A stretch of DNA of 12,699 nt from Chrysochromulina parva (GCA_002887195.1 PJAB01001713.1:1-12699), one strand, 5' to 3'. Positions 1 to 6,963 are shown, numbered from the stretch's first letter. The notes: generated from the letters alone by a model not told the origin. Translations and numbers: made by a program.

Positions 1-210
1 GGCGACCTCACACAGACGCGTGACTTTTGCGCGAAGCCTGAGGCAGGCGACGCGCCCTCTTTCCACAGTAACTGTTCGGACTGTGGGCTTTATGGTATGT
101 ATCCTCCTGCATGCATGCGTGTGGTTCATACCCCGCCCGCCGGCGCGCTCTGCTCGAAGGGCAGCCGCGCCTCCGCCCCAGTTACATTGCTCGCCCCAGA
201 AGACAACTAA

Positions 211-231
211 TCTAGCGCCTTCGGCGCTAGA
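211..231. repeat. Perfect 9-bp inverted repeat with TTC loop
   Basis: TCTAGCGCC (211-219) and GGCGCTAGA (223-231) are perfect reverse complements separated by only TTC. This would form a very stable hairpin in DNA or RNA. No T-tract follows on either strand, so it is not a bacterial-style terminator. It may be a 3'-UTR structure of the leftward RRP36 transcript or part of an unrecognised small RNA. Confidence 0.6.
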
Positions 232-295
232 ACCCACCCTCATCCTTCGACAGATCGTAGATCGTACCTCCACTCAAATGAAACTCGAGCTAAGA

Positions 296-314
296 AGGGG
301 CGGCTAAAACCCCT
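296..314. repeat. Inverted repeat AGGGG/CCCCT
   Basis: AGGGG (296-300) pairs with CCCCT (310-314) across a nine-base loop. The same pentamers recur in a tighter palindrome at 363-373. Confidence 0.4.
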
Positions 315-362
315 ACATGCATCTGTACTCGTCGAATAGAATCAGGAGGTCAATAAGCTCAG

Positions 363-391
363 CCCCTAAGGGGTCTCGGGCTCGGGCTCGG
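363..391. repeat. CCCCT-A-AGGGG palindrome followed by CTCGGG hexamer run
   Basis: CCCCT (363-367), a single A, then AGGGG (369-373) make a near-continuous palindrome. After one T comes CTCGGG repeated almost three times (375-391). It lies 57-85 bp beyond the stop codon of the leftward RRP36 gene, so it is probably in that gene's 3' UTR or terminator region. Confidence 0.45.
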
Positions 392-447
392 TCAGCGCAT
401 AGCCCGGCCGTCGCGACAGCCCGTCTCTAAGAGTCTGTCGGAACGCC

Positions 448-1119
448 TCAACCGTCCAATGCCCGCGGCAGCCTGCGCTTTTGGGCGCTCGAGTTCTTGC
501 GGCGGCGCTTCTCGAGGAATTTCTCGAGGTTGCCTGCCTTGCGCAGCTCGTCGTACTGCGCGAGAAGCTCGCGCTCGCGGATCACCGACTTTTTGGCGAA
601 GAATGGTTTCTTGCCCTCCTTGACGGCCGCAACCTCCTCCCGGCGCATGTCCGTCTTCACGCGCTCACGCTTGGCGAAGATCTCTTCCTGCTTCAGCCGG
701 TTGGCCGTGCGTTCAAGCTCGAGCTTAAGGGCGTCCGCTTCATCCGGCGCAAGCACCTTCTCACGCGTTCGCCTTCGCTTGGCGCCGCCGCCACGCTGCG
801 ATGCGCGGTGTGCCGCTCTAGCACTCTCCTCGAGCTTGCGCTTCGCCAACGCTACCTCCTCTTTCTGCATGTCGGTAATGAAGTCATAGTTTCGTTTCCA
901 CGCCTCTTCATCCACCTTGGCGCCCGGATCAAAGCGTGGATCGCGAGACTTTGCAGTCGACGCTGAGAGGCCAGGCGCAACACGATAGGGAGACACCTTC
1001 TTCTTTGTCGAGAGCTGCGAGGGCCGATTCTTGTTGGCGCGGCCCCACTTTTCGGGCGCGCCCGAAGGGAGCTCCTCGGGTGGCGCGTCCGAGTCGGACG
1101 ATGCTGAGTCCTCTTCCAT
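448..1119 (-). CDS. RRP36-like ribosomal RNA processing protein
   Basis: A basic nucleolar-type protein of 223 residues matching the RRP36 family. RRP36 proteins act in early cleavages of pre-rRNA on the way to 18S rRNA as part of the small-subunit processome. Family landmarks in order: acidic, serine-rich start (1-13); NRPSQLSTKKKVSPYR-type segment (31-46); RDPRFD (59-64); a long charged coiled-coil-like helix with a KRRRTRE basic stretch (about 74-165); PFFAKKS (172-178); and the C-terminal EKFLEKRRRKN (199-209). The frame stays open upstream to an ATG at 1267-1269, but the extra 50 residues are unlike the family. The ATG at 1117-1119 opens directly into the usual acidic start, so I chose it. 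The gene is divergent to the glycosyltransferase at 1327. Alternative: another coiled-coil nucleolar protein, but the ordered motifs make that unlikely. Confidence 0.86.
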   Translation of the reverse strand: MEEDSASSDSDAPPEELPSGAPEKWGRANKNRPSQLSTKKKVSPYRVAPGLSASTAKSRDPRFDPGAKVDEEAWKRNYDFITDMQKEEVALAKRKLEESARAAHRASQRGGGAKRRRTREKVLAPDEADALKLELERTANRLKQEEIFAKRERVKTDMRREEVAAVKEGKKPFFAKKSVIRERELLAQYDELRKAGNLEKFLEKRRRKNSSAQKRRLPRALDG

Positions 1120-1326
1120 GTGAGCGAATAGTCCTCGTCGTCCGGCTCTGCGTCCGGTCACAAAAACACCGTGAAAAAAGCCGCAGAGAGACACGTTCAC
1201 AACGGACCTCACAACCAACCCAACCCACCAAACCCGCGCGTCGGCCGAGCCGCGTCTCATCGGCCGCACTCAGCCCCGCGGACTCAATGAGAAGAGAGTG
1301 ACGAAACATTCTTGTTGGCAATCATC
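1120..1326. promoter_or_regulatory. Compact divergent promoter between the RRP36 and glycosyltransferase genes
   Basis: About 207 bp separate the two head-to-head start codons, so both promoters and both 5' UTRs must lie here. The middle (about 1200-1235) is a low-complexity A/C run built from CCAAC/CCACC-like units. I see no convincing TATA box. Assignment rests on gene orientation only. Confidence 0.5.
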
Positions 1327-2367
1327 ATGGTCGACTACGGGCATGTCGGTTACCGACCGGCGAGTCAGTACGCGCAGGTTCTAGGGCGTACTGCGCAGGA
1401 AGAGGAGGTGCAGTCGTGGAGGGCATCGAAAGCGTCAGCAGCCCGCGCCAGACAGCTGCGTCGTATCTTGTGTGCCGTGGCAGCAACTACCTTGCTCGCG
1501 CTGCACTACTCGTGGATGGAGTGGGGTCAGTACCACTTTTGCGTGTGCCCATCGCCGATCGCCAACAGCCTCTGGTCTGTGGCTCCGAATGAGGTGCAAT
1601 TTACCGTTATGCTCACCCTCAATGACGGCTACGTCGATTTCTTCTACGCTTGGTATGAGCAATACAAGAAGCTCGGGCTGCCCTACGAAGTGCTCGTCGT
1701 CGCGGAGGACGACAATGCCTTCAGGAATTTGCGACACCAGTACCCGCCGGGATCAGCGGTGCCACCGGTGCAAATCGAGCGCGGCCACATCAACAGCTCC
1801 TCAGAGGCGGCTGTGTTCGGAAGCTATGCGTACAAGCAGATGATGGCGGCGCGCGCCACGCACATGCTGCGCCACATGACGGTCGGGAAGAACCTTCTCT
1901 TTACCGACGTCGACGCCTTTTGGGTCTCCAACCCGCTGGTTCACTTTGCGCGCGAGTACGACATGTGGATGCCCGTAGAAAAGCCAGCCGTGTGGCCCTT
2001 CCGCACGCACACATACCACAATGCGGGCTTCATGGGTGTGCGCAGCAACGGGCGCACGATCGGGCTCGTGAAGGCGTGGGAGGCCGAGCTGCTTCGCCTG
2101 GGCGCGACCCGCAACCAGCGTGTGCTCCATGACGTCCTCATCCAGCACTCCGGTGAGCCGGAAGCCGTGCGCCTCCAGTCGCTCTCGCATCTCAACTTCC
2201 CGAGCGGGCACACGTACTTTGTACGAGGCTGCAAGCACGATGCGGTCGTCGTACACGCCAACAGCGGTTTTCACGGCCACCAACAGAAGATCGACGCCTT
2301 ACGTGGCGAGGGCCTGTGGGTGGACCCGCCCAAGAATGCCATTCGCACGCCCATGCAACAGCGGTGA
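1327..2367 (+). CDS. Type II membrane nucleotide-diphospho-sugar transferase (DUF271/GT77-like)
   Basis: A 346-residue protein of the nucleotide-diphospho-sugar transferase family (Pfam PF03407, related to plant GT77 enzymes). These transfer a sugar from a nucleotide donor to a glycan or glycoprotein in the Golgi. Residues 1-45 are a basic cytoplasmic tail. About 46-61 is one membrane anchor, typical of type II Golgi enzymes. The catalytic region follows, with a metal/nucleotide-binding DxD in LLFTDVDAFWVSNP (D194-V195-D196), NAGFMGVR (232-239), a QRVLHDVL segment (about 264) and VVHANSGF (308-315). N156-S-S is a possible glycosylation site. The frame is open a little upstream from a TTG at 1312, but the first ATG is at 1327, in the good context ATCATCATGG. 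Donor and acceptor cannot be read from the sequence. The stop lies 139 bp before the next gene on the same strand. Confidence 0.87.
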   Translation: MVDYGHVGYRPASQYAQVLGRTAQEEEVQSWRASKASAARARQLRRILCAVAATTLLALHYSWMEWGQYHFCVCPSPIANSLWSVAPNEVQFTVMLTLNDGYVDFFYAWYEQYKKLGLPYEVLVVAEDDNAFRNLRHQYPPGSAVPPVQIERGHINSSSEAAVFGSYAYKQMMAARATHMLRHMTVGKNLLFTDVDAFWVSNPLVHFAREYDMWMPVEKPAVWPFRTHTYHNAGFMGVRSNGRTIGLVKAWEAELLRLGATRNQRVLHDVLIQHSGEPEAVRLQSLSHLNFPSGHTYFVRGCKHDAVVVHANSGFHGHQQKIDALRGEGLWVDPPKNAIRTPMQQR

Positions 2368-2434
2368 CTAGTTGAAATCGATGCCGAAGAATGTAGCCAT
2401 TGAAGGCGGTTTGTAGGACGTGGTCGCAGGGGTT

Positions 2435-2448
2435 ACGTCAATTGACGT
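2435..2448. promoter_or_regulatory. Perfect 14-bp palindrome with two TGACGT half-sites
   Basis: ACGTCAATTGACGT is its own reverse complement and carries two inverted TGACGT cores, the half-site recognised by ATF/CREB-type bZIP factors in many eukaryotes. It sits 58-72 bp upstream of the phosphofructokinase ATG at 2507, inside the only 139 bp available for that promoter. The palindrome is seen directly; its use as an operator is inference. Confidence 0.45.
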
Positions 2449-2506
2449 GCCGGAGCTCGATTTCGGAAAACAAGAACGGAAAGTTATTGCAATCAAGCGA
2501 ATCAAC

Positions 2507-4381
2507 ATGCTGCAAAGATTTCTGGTCCTTTCTGCCGTCGCCCAGCACGCAGCGGCGTACGTTATCTCGCCGCTGACATTTGCGCCGAAGCGTGTGCACA
2601 CGGATACTCGCGCCTGCACGGCTGCCGCTGCGACTGAACCGGAGTCGGACGAGGTCGCGAAGCTTAGCGCCCTGCTGCGTGAGGCCAGAGAAGAGGTGCG
2701 CTCCGCGCGAGGAGTCAGCGGGATCAAGCTCGTGAACGCGCAGGAGGCGGTGGACGCGTTGCTCGATCGCATTGATAAGCAGCTGCATCTTGAGGCTGAG
2801 GTGCCCGCACCCGACGCCGGCGATGAGGCCATCGCAGCTAGCGTGGAGGATGCTATTGGGAAGGTGAACCTCCGGCTAAAAGGCCGTCGCGCATCGCCAC
2901 CCACCGCTTCCGCGGCGGGCAGCAACGCCGCAGCCACATCGCAAGATGTCAACATCTTGCCCGCGGAGGACGATGTAAAAGCCTCGCTGTTGAAGCCGGC
3001 GATCAACGTGCCGCATGTTCAAAACGTCCGAGAGTGGCTGCCGGACGTGAGGCCACAGTTCACACCGTACCACGGCGGCTGCATGAGCGACGTCCTCACC
3101 TTGTTGGAAGAGGAGTGCGTCGTGCCGCTCGCAGTCAGCGGCACCTTCGTCGGCGAGTCGCACGTGGTCCTCGCCGATCCGGTCGTGCGCGCCGACGCCA
3201 CCGCGATCGACTTGGTCGGGGCGACGGCGTACAAGGCGGGCGGGCCGCGCGAGGAGGTCGTGTTCCGCGCGGAAGAGGTCAAGGCGGCGGTGGTCACCTG
3301 TGGAGGGCTGTGCCCTGGCCTGAACACCGTTGTCAAGGAGCTTGTCATCTGCCTTCGCGCCCAGTACGGCGTCTCGACGGTGTACGGTATCAAGTATGGG
3401 TACATGGGCTTCTACACCGGGCTGGCTTGGGCCGAGCTCGGGCTAGCTGACGTGGAGACGATCCACCGGCAGGGCGGCTCCGTCCTCGGATCATCCCGTG
3501 GAGGCCACGATACGATGGCCATCTGCGACGCTATCGAGGCGGCGGGTGTCAACATGGTCTTCACCATTGGAGGCGATGGCACGATGCGCGGCTCACGCGC
3601 CCTTGCCGAAGAGTTTATCGCTCGCAAGGCCAAGGTGGTCGTCGCGCACGTGCCGAAGACGATTGACAATGACATCCCACTACTCGATGCAACCTTCGGC
3701 TTTGGCACCGCAGTCCAAGAGGCGACACGCGCCATCTTCACCGCCCGCGACGAGGCCGTTGCGTATCCGAACGGCGTGGGTATAGTGAACCTCATGGGCC
3801 GTCACTCTGGTTTCATCGCGGCTCACGCGACGATGGCGGCGCGCGGTGTGGATGTGTGCCTCATCCCCGAGGTGCCCTTCGAGCTCGAAGGCCCAGACGG
3901 CCTGCTGCGCTACATTGAGTCTCGCGTCGCTCAGAAGGGCTACTGCGTCGTCGTTGTGGCCGAAGGCTCCGGCCAAGACCTGCTCAACTCGGCGCGCGTC
4001 GGGTTCGACGCTTCGGGTAACAAGGGTCTCGCTGAGATCGGCCCCTACCTGAAGGGCAGAGTCATCGAGCACTTTAAGCAGATCGGCGCCCCCGCCTCTG
4101 TCAAGTACGTCGACCCCACTTACATGGTACGGGCTGCGCCTGCGACCGCCGCGGACAATATCCTGTGCCTGCAGCTCGCGCATGACGCCGTGCATGGCGC
4201 TTTCGCGGGATACACTTCGTTCATCTCGGGTCGTGTCAATGGGCGCGCCGTTTACATCCCGATTGCGACCGCCGCCGGCCGCCGCAACATAGAGCCGACG
4301 GGCAACTTCTGGCAGCAGCTGGTCTTCGCCACGGGCCAGCCTAACTGGCGACAGAGGCAGCTCGAGGACACGCCCAGCTAA
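2507..4381 (+). CDS. Plant-type ATP-dependent 6-phosphofructokinase, probably plastid-targeted
   Basis: Phosphorylates fructose 6-phosphate to fructose 1,6-bisphosphate, the committing step of glycolysis. The protein has 624 residues. Positions 1-17 look like a signal peptide ending in AAA before Tyr, followed by a transit-peptide-like stretch poor in acidic residues, as in secondary plastid leaders. A helical, charged linker covers about 45-160. The PFK region starts near 167 (NVPHVQNV) and has GGLCPGLN (266-273), GGDGT (355-359), PKTIDND (383-389, with the catalytic Asp), MGRHSGF (430-436), IPE (453-455), AEGSGQ (485-490) and YVDPTYMVRA (534-543). Gly in GGDGT argues for ATP rather than pyrophosphate as donor, while Lys in PKTIDND is the combination found in plant ATP-PFKs. 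The frame extends upstream to a GTG at 2420, but the first ATG is 2507. Compared with plant enzymes there is a longer N-terminus and an inserted segment with C192 and C204. Confidence 0.94.
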   Translation: MLQRFLVLSAVAQHAAAYVISPLTFAPKRVHTDTRACTAAAATEPESDEVAKLSALLREAREEVRSARGVSGIKLVNAQEAVDALLDRIDKQLHLEAEVPAPDAGDEAIAASVEDAIGKVNLRLKGRRASPPTASAAGSNAAATSQDVNILPAEDDVKASLLKPAINVPHVQNVREWLPDVRPQFTPYHGGCMSDVLTLLEEECVVPLAVSGTFVGESHVVLADPVVRADATAIDLVGATAYKAGGPREEVVFRAEEVKAAVVTCGGLCPGLNTVVKELVICLRAQYGVSTVYGIKYGYMGFYTGLAWAELGLADVETIHRQGGSVLGSSRGGHDTMAICDAIEAAGVNMVFTIGGDGTMRGSRALAEEFIARKAKVVVAHVPKTIDNDIPLLDATFGFGTAVQEATRAIFTARDEAVAYPNGVGIVNLMGRHSGFIAAHATMAARGVDVCLIPEVPFELEGPDGLLRYIESRVAQKGYCVVVVAEGSGQDLLNSARVGFDASGNKGLAEIGPYLKGRVIEHFKQIGAPASVKYVDPTYMVRAAPATAADNILCLQLAHDAVHGAFAGYTSFISGRVNGRAVYIPIATAAGRRNIEPTGNFWQQLVFATGQPNWRQRQLEDTPS

Positions 4382-4482
4382 AAGTACACGACGTTGGTCC
4401 GGACCTGAGGACGCGAACTATGCTGGTGATTGCATGGTGCATGGTGAGAGGAGGAGTACGTCGCGGGGCTCCGCTCCGATTC

Positions 4483-4502
4483 TCCTTCCCTTTTTGGAAG
4501 GA
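4483..4502. repeat. Hairpin TCCTTCC / GGAAGGA
   Basis: TCCTTCC (4483-4489) pairs perfectly with GGAAGGA (4496-4502) across CTTTTT. It lies about 100 bp past the phosphofructokinase stop codon, so it is a likely 3'-UTR stem-loop of that mRNA. Confidence 0.5.
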
Positions 4503-4585
4503 AATCTAGGCCAGAGCCCGTTAAAGCCGTATGTGCGCTTCCCCGCGCGGTGTTCGTTCGTCTCGTTCGAATGTCTTAAAGGCTC

Positions 4586-4591
4586 AATAAA
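4586..4591 (+). terminator. Possible poly(A) signal AATAAA for the phosphofructokinase mRNA
   Basis: AATAAA lies about 205 bp after the stop codon, embedded in two copies of TAAAGGCTC (4577-4585 and 4589-4597). The hexamer is the common eukaryotic signal, but many algae do not use it, so this is a weak call. Confidence 0.25.
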
Positions 4592-5189
4592 GGCTCCTCG
4601 TCGTGCAGCCACTAGCACCCGAACTCCGCCGGCCCGACTCGGGGAGCTCGATCTGCCGAGAAGGAGAAGGACCGTGTGCGTGTCCAGCGTCCTTTCGAAC
4701 CGAACAAGGCGAAGTGCGAAGACCGGTGATCTCTGATAGAAACTGAAATCTTTCTGAAATGAGAAATCTGAATCTTTCACACGACGTCGAACGCATACGA
4801 CACGCAATCTGAATCTCCGACGTCTCGCATTGCCTATACTATGATGTGCAAATTCCGTTCGATGCAGTCGCCGAGTCCCTGCGGATACTGCAATCTCGAA
4901 TCTGTCCGCGATGACGATCCGAAGGATCCTGGATCGACCACGTCCTTCGGAAGTTTCGCAACAGCATGAGGCCCTACACCCTAGGCCGCGCGCACAATCG
5001 CTCTTTCATGTCGTTCAACTCTCCACCCCGGACACGACGGATCGGCTGGCGACACATCGGCACACGCGGCTTGCAGGATGGCACTTGGCAGCGGCCGCCT
5101 GGCCGCTATACAAAACAGCCCCGCAGGGCCGGCCATACCTCGAGACACCTGGACCCGGCATGATCACATCGCGTATGAGCACATGACTC

Positions 5190-6689
5190 TCACTTCTTAG
5201 CGGCGGCGCGACGGGCCAGGTAGGCGGCCATCTCCTCCTCACGCTTCGCACCCTCCTGGATCTTAGCCTCGGCTTCGGCGCGCAGCCTCGCAATCTTGTC
5301 CGGATCGCTCGTGGCAAAGCGCTTCGATGGATCCGCGAACGGGTCCTCGCCAAAGAACCAGGCGTCGCACGCGAGATCTTCGGAGCCGTCGGCGTTGAGG
5401 GCCTCGCCGAAGCACTCTCGCTCTCCCATCATCTCATCAATCTCGACTACCTGGCCTGCCGCCTCGGGCTGCACCATCTCGCCCTCGCCGTCGTCGAGCA
5501 GCTCACACTCGACGCCGAAGCCCTCGCGCCGGCCGGAGACCATCGCCACGAAGCGTTCGTAGTCAAGGCGCTTCTTCTCATCGGCGAAGGCGTCGAAGGC
5601 GGCAGCGAGCTGGAGGTTGCGCGGGCCAGCGTCATTGTCGCAGCCGTCAGCCAGGGGCCGTGCGGCGCAGAAACCATCGATGACCCCGATCAGCTGCGCC
5701 TGCGTCACAGTGCCGTCACCATCGGAGTCGAGAGCCTTGAAGGCACTGAGCAGCGAATCGTCGCCCGCTGCAAAGTCCTGCACCGCCTTATCGACCATGA
5801 GCGAGATGAACGTGGACTTGTCGACGTTTAGGGTGCCGCCTCGGTCGACGGCGCGTCCCAACCTATCCAGCACGTCGACAGCGCCGCCGGAGGGCTGGAT
5901 GGCGCTCAGGGCGCTCTCGAGCTCTGCAAGTTGCAGCTGCCCATCTGCATCGGCGTCCAGGGATCTGAAGAGGCTCTCGATCTCCGCGAGAGTGGCCTCG
6001 TCATTCTTGACGAGGCCGCGAAGGCGTGTCGACTCCTTCTTTGAGCCCCGAGCAGTGAGCTCTGAGCTCGCCACGGAGCCCACTGCACCCACGGAGACCG
6101 TGCCTGCGACGCTCTCGAGCGCCGAGACGAGTTTGGCATACTGGACGACAGGGCTGAGTGCGGCGCTGTTGACCTGCTCGAGCGCTGCGCGCCCATGGAG
6201 GAGGCGGTCGATCGTGTCCTTGACCTTCTCGTCCGTGGTCGACGCAGTGAGCACCGCGCGCGCGACGCGGCCGATGCGAGGCAGGTAGAAGTGGATGGTC
6301 GGGAAGCTGAACACCTTCTCTGAGTAGCACAGCGCCGTCTCCGTCTTGAAGTTGGCCTGTAGGAACTTGACGTTCTGATCCGCGTACTTGCGCTGCAGCC
6401 GCTCGAGCTTGGGGCGCACTGCCTTGCAATTCATGCACCACGGTGCGTAGAAGAAGACCGCCGTCAAGCCCTCGGTGCTCTCCACGTCAGTGCACCAACT
6501 GCGCCGGTCCGTCTCGGTGAGCTTGGCCACGAGTGGCGCCGAGCGAGGCGAAGGCGATGACGCCCGGCGCAGCAGCAGCGAGGGTGGCGACAGCAGCTGG
6601 CGCTGCGGCGGAAATGACGGCGTAAGGATGTGGTAGGCGGCCGCGACGGTCGTGATGAAAGCGAAAACCATGGCTCTGATGATGCACAT
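5190..6689 (-). CDS. Thioredoxin / four-EF-hand fusion protein, probably plastid-targeted (calredoxin-like, reversed order)
   Basis: A 499-residue protein with two modules. Residues 1-18 form a hydrophobic signal peptide ending AAA before Y19; 20-55 are Ser/Pro/Arg-rich with no acidic residue, like a plastid transit peptide. A thioredoxin domain spans about 57-165, with active site WCMNC (C85, C88) and the cis-proline segment FSFPTIHFY (P130). A calmodulin-like region covers about 233-385. EF loop 1 (D245-E256) is canonical. Loop 3 (D321-Q332) has Gln instead of Glu at position 12. Loops 2 (near 280-292) and 4 (near 368-379) are degenerate. An acidic tail (395-465) carries C395, C426 and C441 and ends in a charged helix. 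It probably passes redox signals under calcium control. The ATG at 6689 gives a normal-length signal peptide with R5; a second ATG at 6671 has a better context (GCCATGG) and may be used. Green-algal calredoxin has the same modules in the opposite order. Confidence 0.9.
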   Translation of the reverse strand: MCIIRAMVFAFITTVAAAYHILTPSFPPQRQLLSPPSLLLRRASSPSPRSAPLVAKLTETDRRSWCTDVESTEGLTAVFFYAPWCMNCKAVRPKLERLQRKYADQNVKFLQANFKTETALCYSEKVFSFPTIHFYLPRIGRVARAVLTASTTDEKVKDTIDRLLHGRAALEQVNSAALSPVVQYAKLVSALESVAGTVSVGAVGSVASSELTARGSKKESTRLRGLVKNDEATLAEIESLFRSLDADADGQLQLAELESALSAIQPSGGAVDVLDRLGRAVDRGGTLNVDKSTFISLMVDKAVQDFAAGDDSLLSAFKALDSDGDGTVTQAQLIGVIDGFCAARPLADGCDNDAGPRNLQLAAAFDAFADEKKRLDYERFVAMVSGRREGFGVECELLDDGEGEMVQPEAAGQVVEIDEMMGERECFGEALNADGSEDLACDAWFFGEDPFADPSKRFATSDPDKIARLRAEAEAKIQEGAKREEEMAAYLARRAAAKK

Positions 6690-6841
6690 CAGAGTTTTGC
6701 AGCGTGATGATCGTTTCTATTTTTGGGAAACAATTGTGAGTTCCATTATTTGTCGTGGACCCCGCGCACTCTATTTTACATGCGTCCTTGCGTATGAGCC
6801 CCAACAACACGACCACGTGAACTACAATAGTCGCGAACCGT

Positions 6842-6904
6842 GAACATGTGGTCATGTGTGCGCGCCACCGCGCCAAGAGGTCAGTACACGAACATGTAGT
6901 TCGT
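6842..6904. promoter_or_regulatory. Paired GAACATGT boxes and ACGAAC/GTTCGT stem upstream of the thioredoxin/EF-hand gene
   Basis: GAACATGT occurs at 6842-6849 and again at 6890-6897. The second copy lies within an inverted repeat, ACGAAC (6888-6893) and GTTCGT (6899-6904). They lie about 150-215 bp upstream of the start codon at 6689, a plausible promoter position. Regulatory function is inference. Confidence 0.25.
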
Positions 6905-6934
6905 TCACACAGAATCAATGTGTCAAGATCGGGG

Positions 6935-6963
6935 CACACGTATCGACACACGTAGGGCACACG
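6935..6963. promoter_or_regulatory. Three CACACG boxes at near-helical spacing
   Basis: CACACG begins at 6935, 6947 and 6958, that is every 11-12 bp, so the copies would face roughly the same side of the helix. They lie about 250-275 bp upstream of the thioredoxin/EF-hand start. Binding by a factor is speculative. Confidence 0.22.

Larger units (their letters stand above)
1..447. other. Gene-free spacer downstream of the RRP36 gene
   Basis: I see no supportable gene here. The only sizeable open frame (20-307, +) begins at a GTG, is rich in Arg and Pro and resembles no family I know. The stretch holds three compact inverted repeats (211-231, 296-314, 363-373) and a short run of CTCGGG hexamers (375-391). 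Because the neighbouring RRP36 gene runs leftward, at least the right part is probably its 3' UTR and transcription-end region. Confidence 0.5.
4382..5189. other. Spacer between two convergent genes
   Basis: Eight hundred base pairs separate the stop codons of the rightward phosphofructokinase and the leftward thioredoxin/EF-hand gene. It must hold both 3' UTRs. I find no supportable protein gene: frames at 4434-4736 (+), 4418-4807 (-) and 4911-5186 (+) show no family features. I find no tRNA-like A and B boxes in correct spacing. Visible items are a 7-bp hairpin (4483-4502), a GCATGGT doublet near 4433-4446, a TAAAGGCTC doublet around an AATAAA (4577-4597), and a GAAATC/AATCTGAATCT-rich stretch (about 4740-4820). 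Confidence 0.5.

Noticed and set aside
20..307. 95-codon frame at the left edge
   Set aside because: It starts at GTG, has compositionally biased Arg/Pro/Ala sequence, spans the 211-231 hairpin and has no recognisable feature.
1120..1269. N-terminal extension of the RRP36 frame to an upstream ATG
   Set aside because: The extra 50 residues are unlike RRP36 proteins, would occupy most of the shared promoter, and the internal ATG at 1117-1119 opens directly into the typical acidic N-terminus.
2420..2506. Upstream GTG start for the phosphofructokinase and TTG start (1312) for the glycosyltransferase
   Set aside because: Nuclear genes in eukaryotes start almost always at ATG. Starting the phosphofructokinase at GTG would bury the hydrophobic signal peptide 29 residues in and put the 14-bp palindrome inside the coding region.
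3680..4195. Open frame antisense to the phosphofructokinase, and similar frames opposite other genes (for example 481-966, 5617-6288, 7681-8289)
   Set aside because: All are shadows of well-supported genes and carry no independent evidence.
4560..4720. tRNA-like B-box strings (GTTCGAA at about 4565; GGTTCGAA on the minus strand near 4694)
   Set aside because: No matching A box at the right distance and no acceptor stem can be drawn on either strand.
4418..4807. Overlapping frames of 100-130 codons in the convergent spacer, and 4911-5186
   Set aside because: Several frames on both strands are open at once, with no domain, no targeting signal and no family resemblance. They are more likely chance frames in GC-rich DNA.
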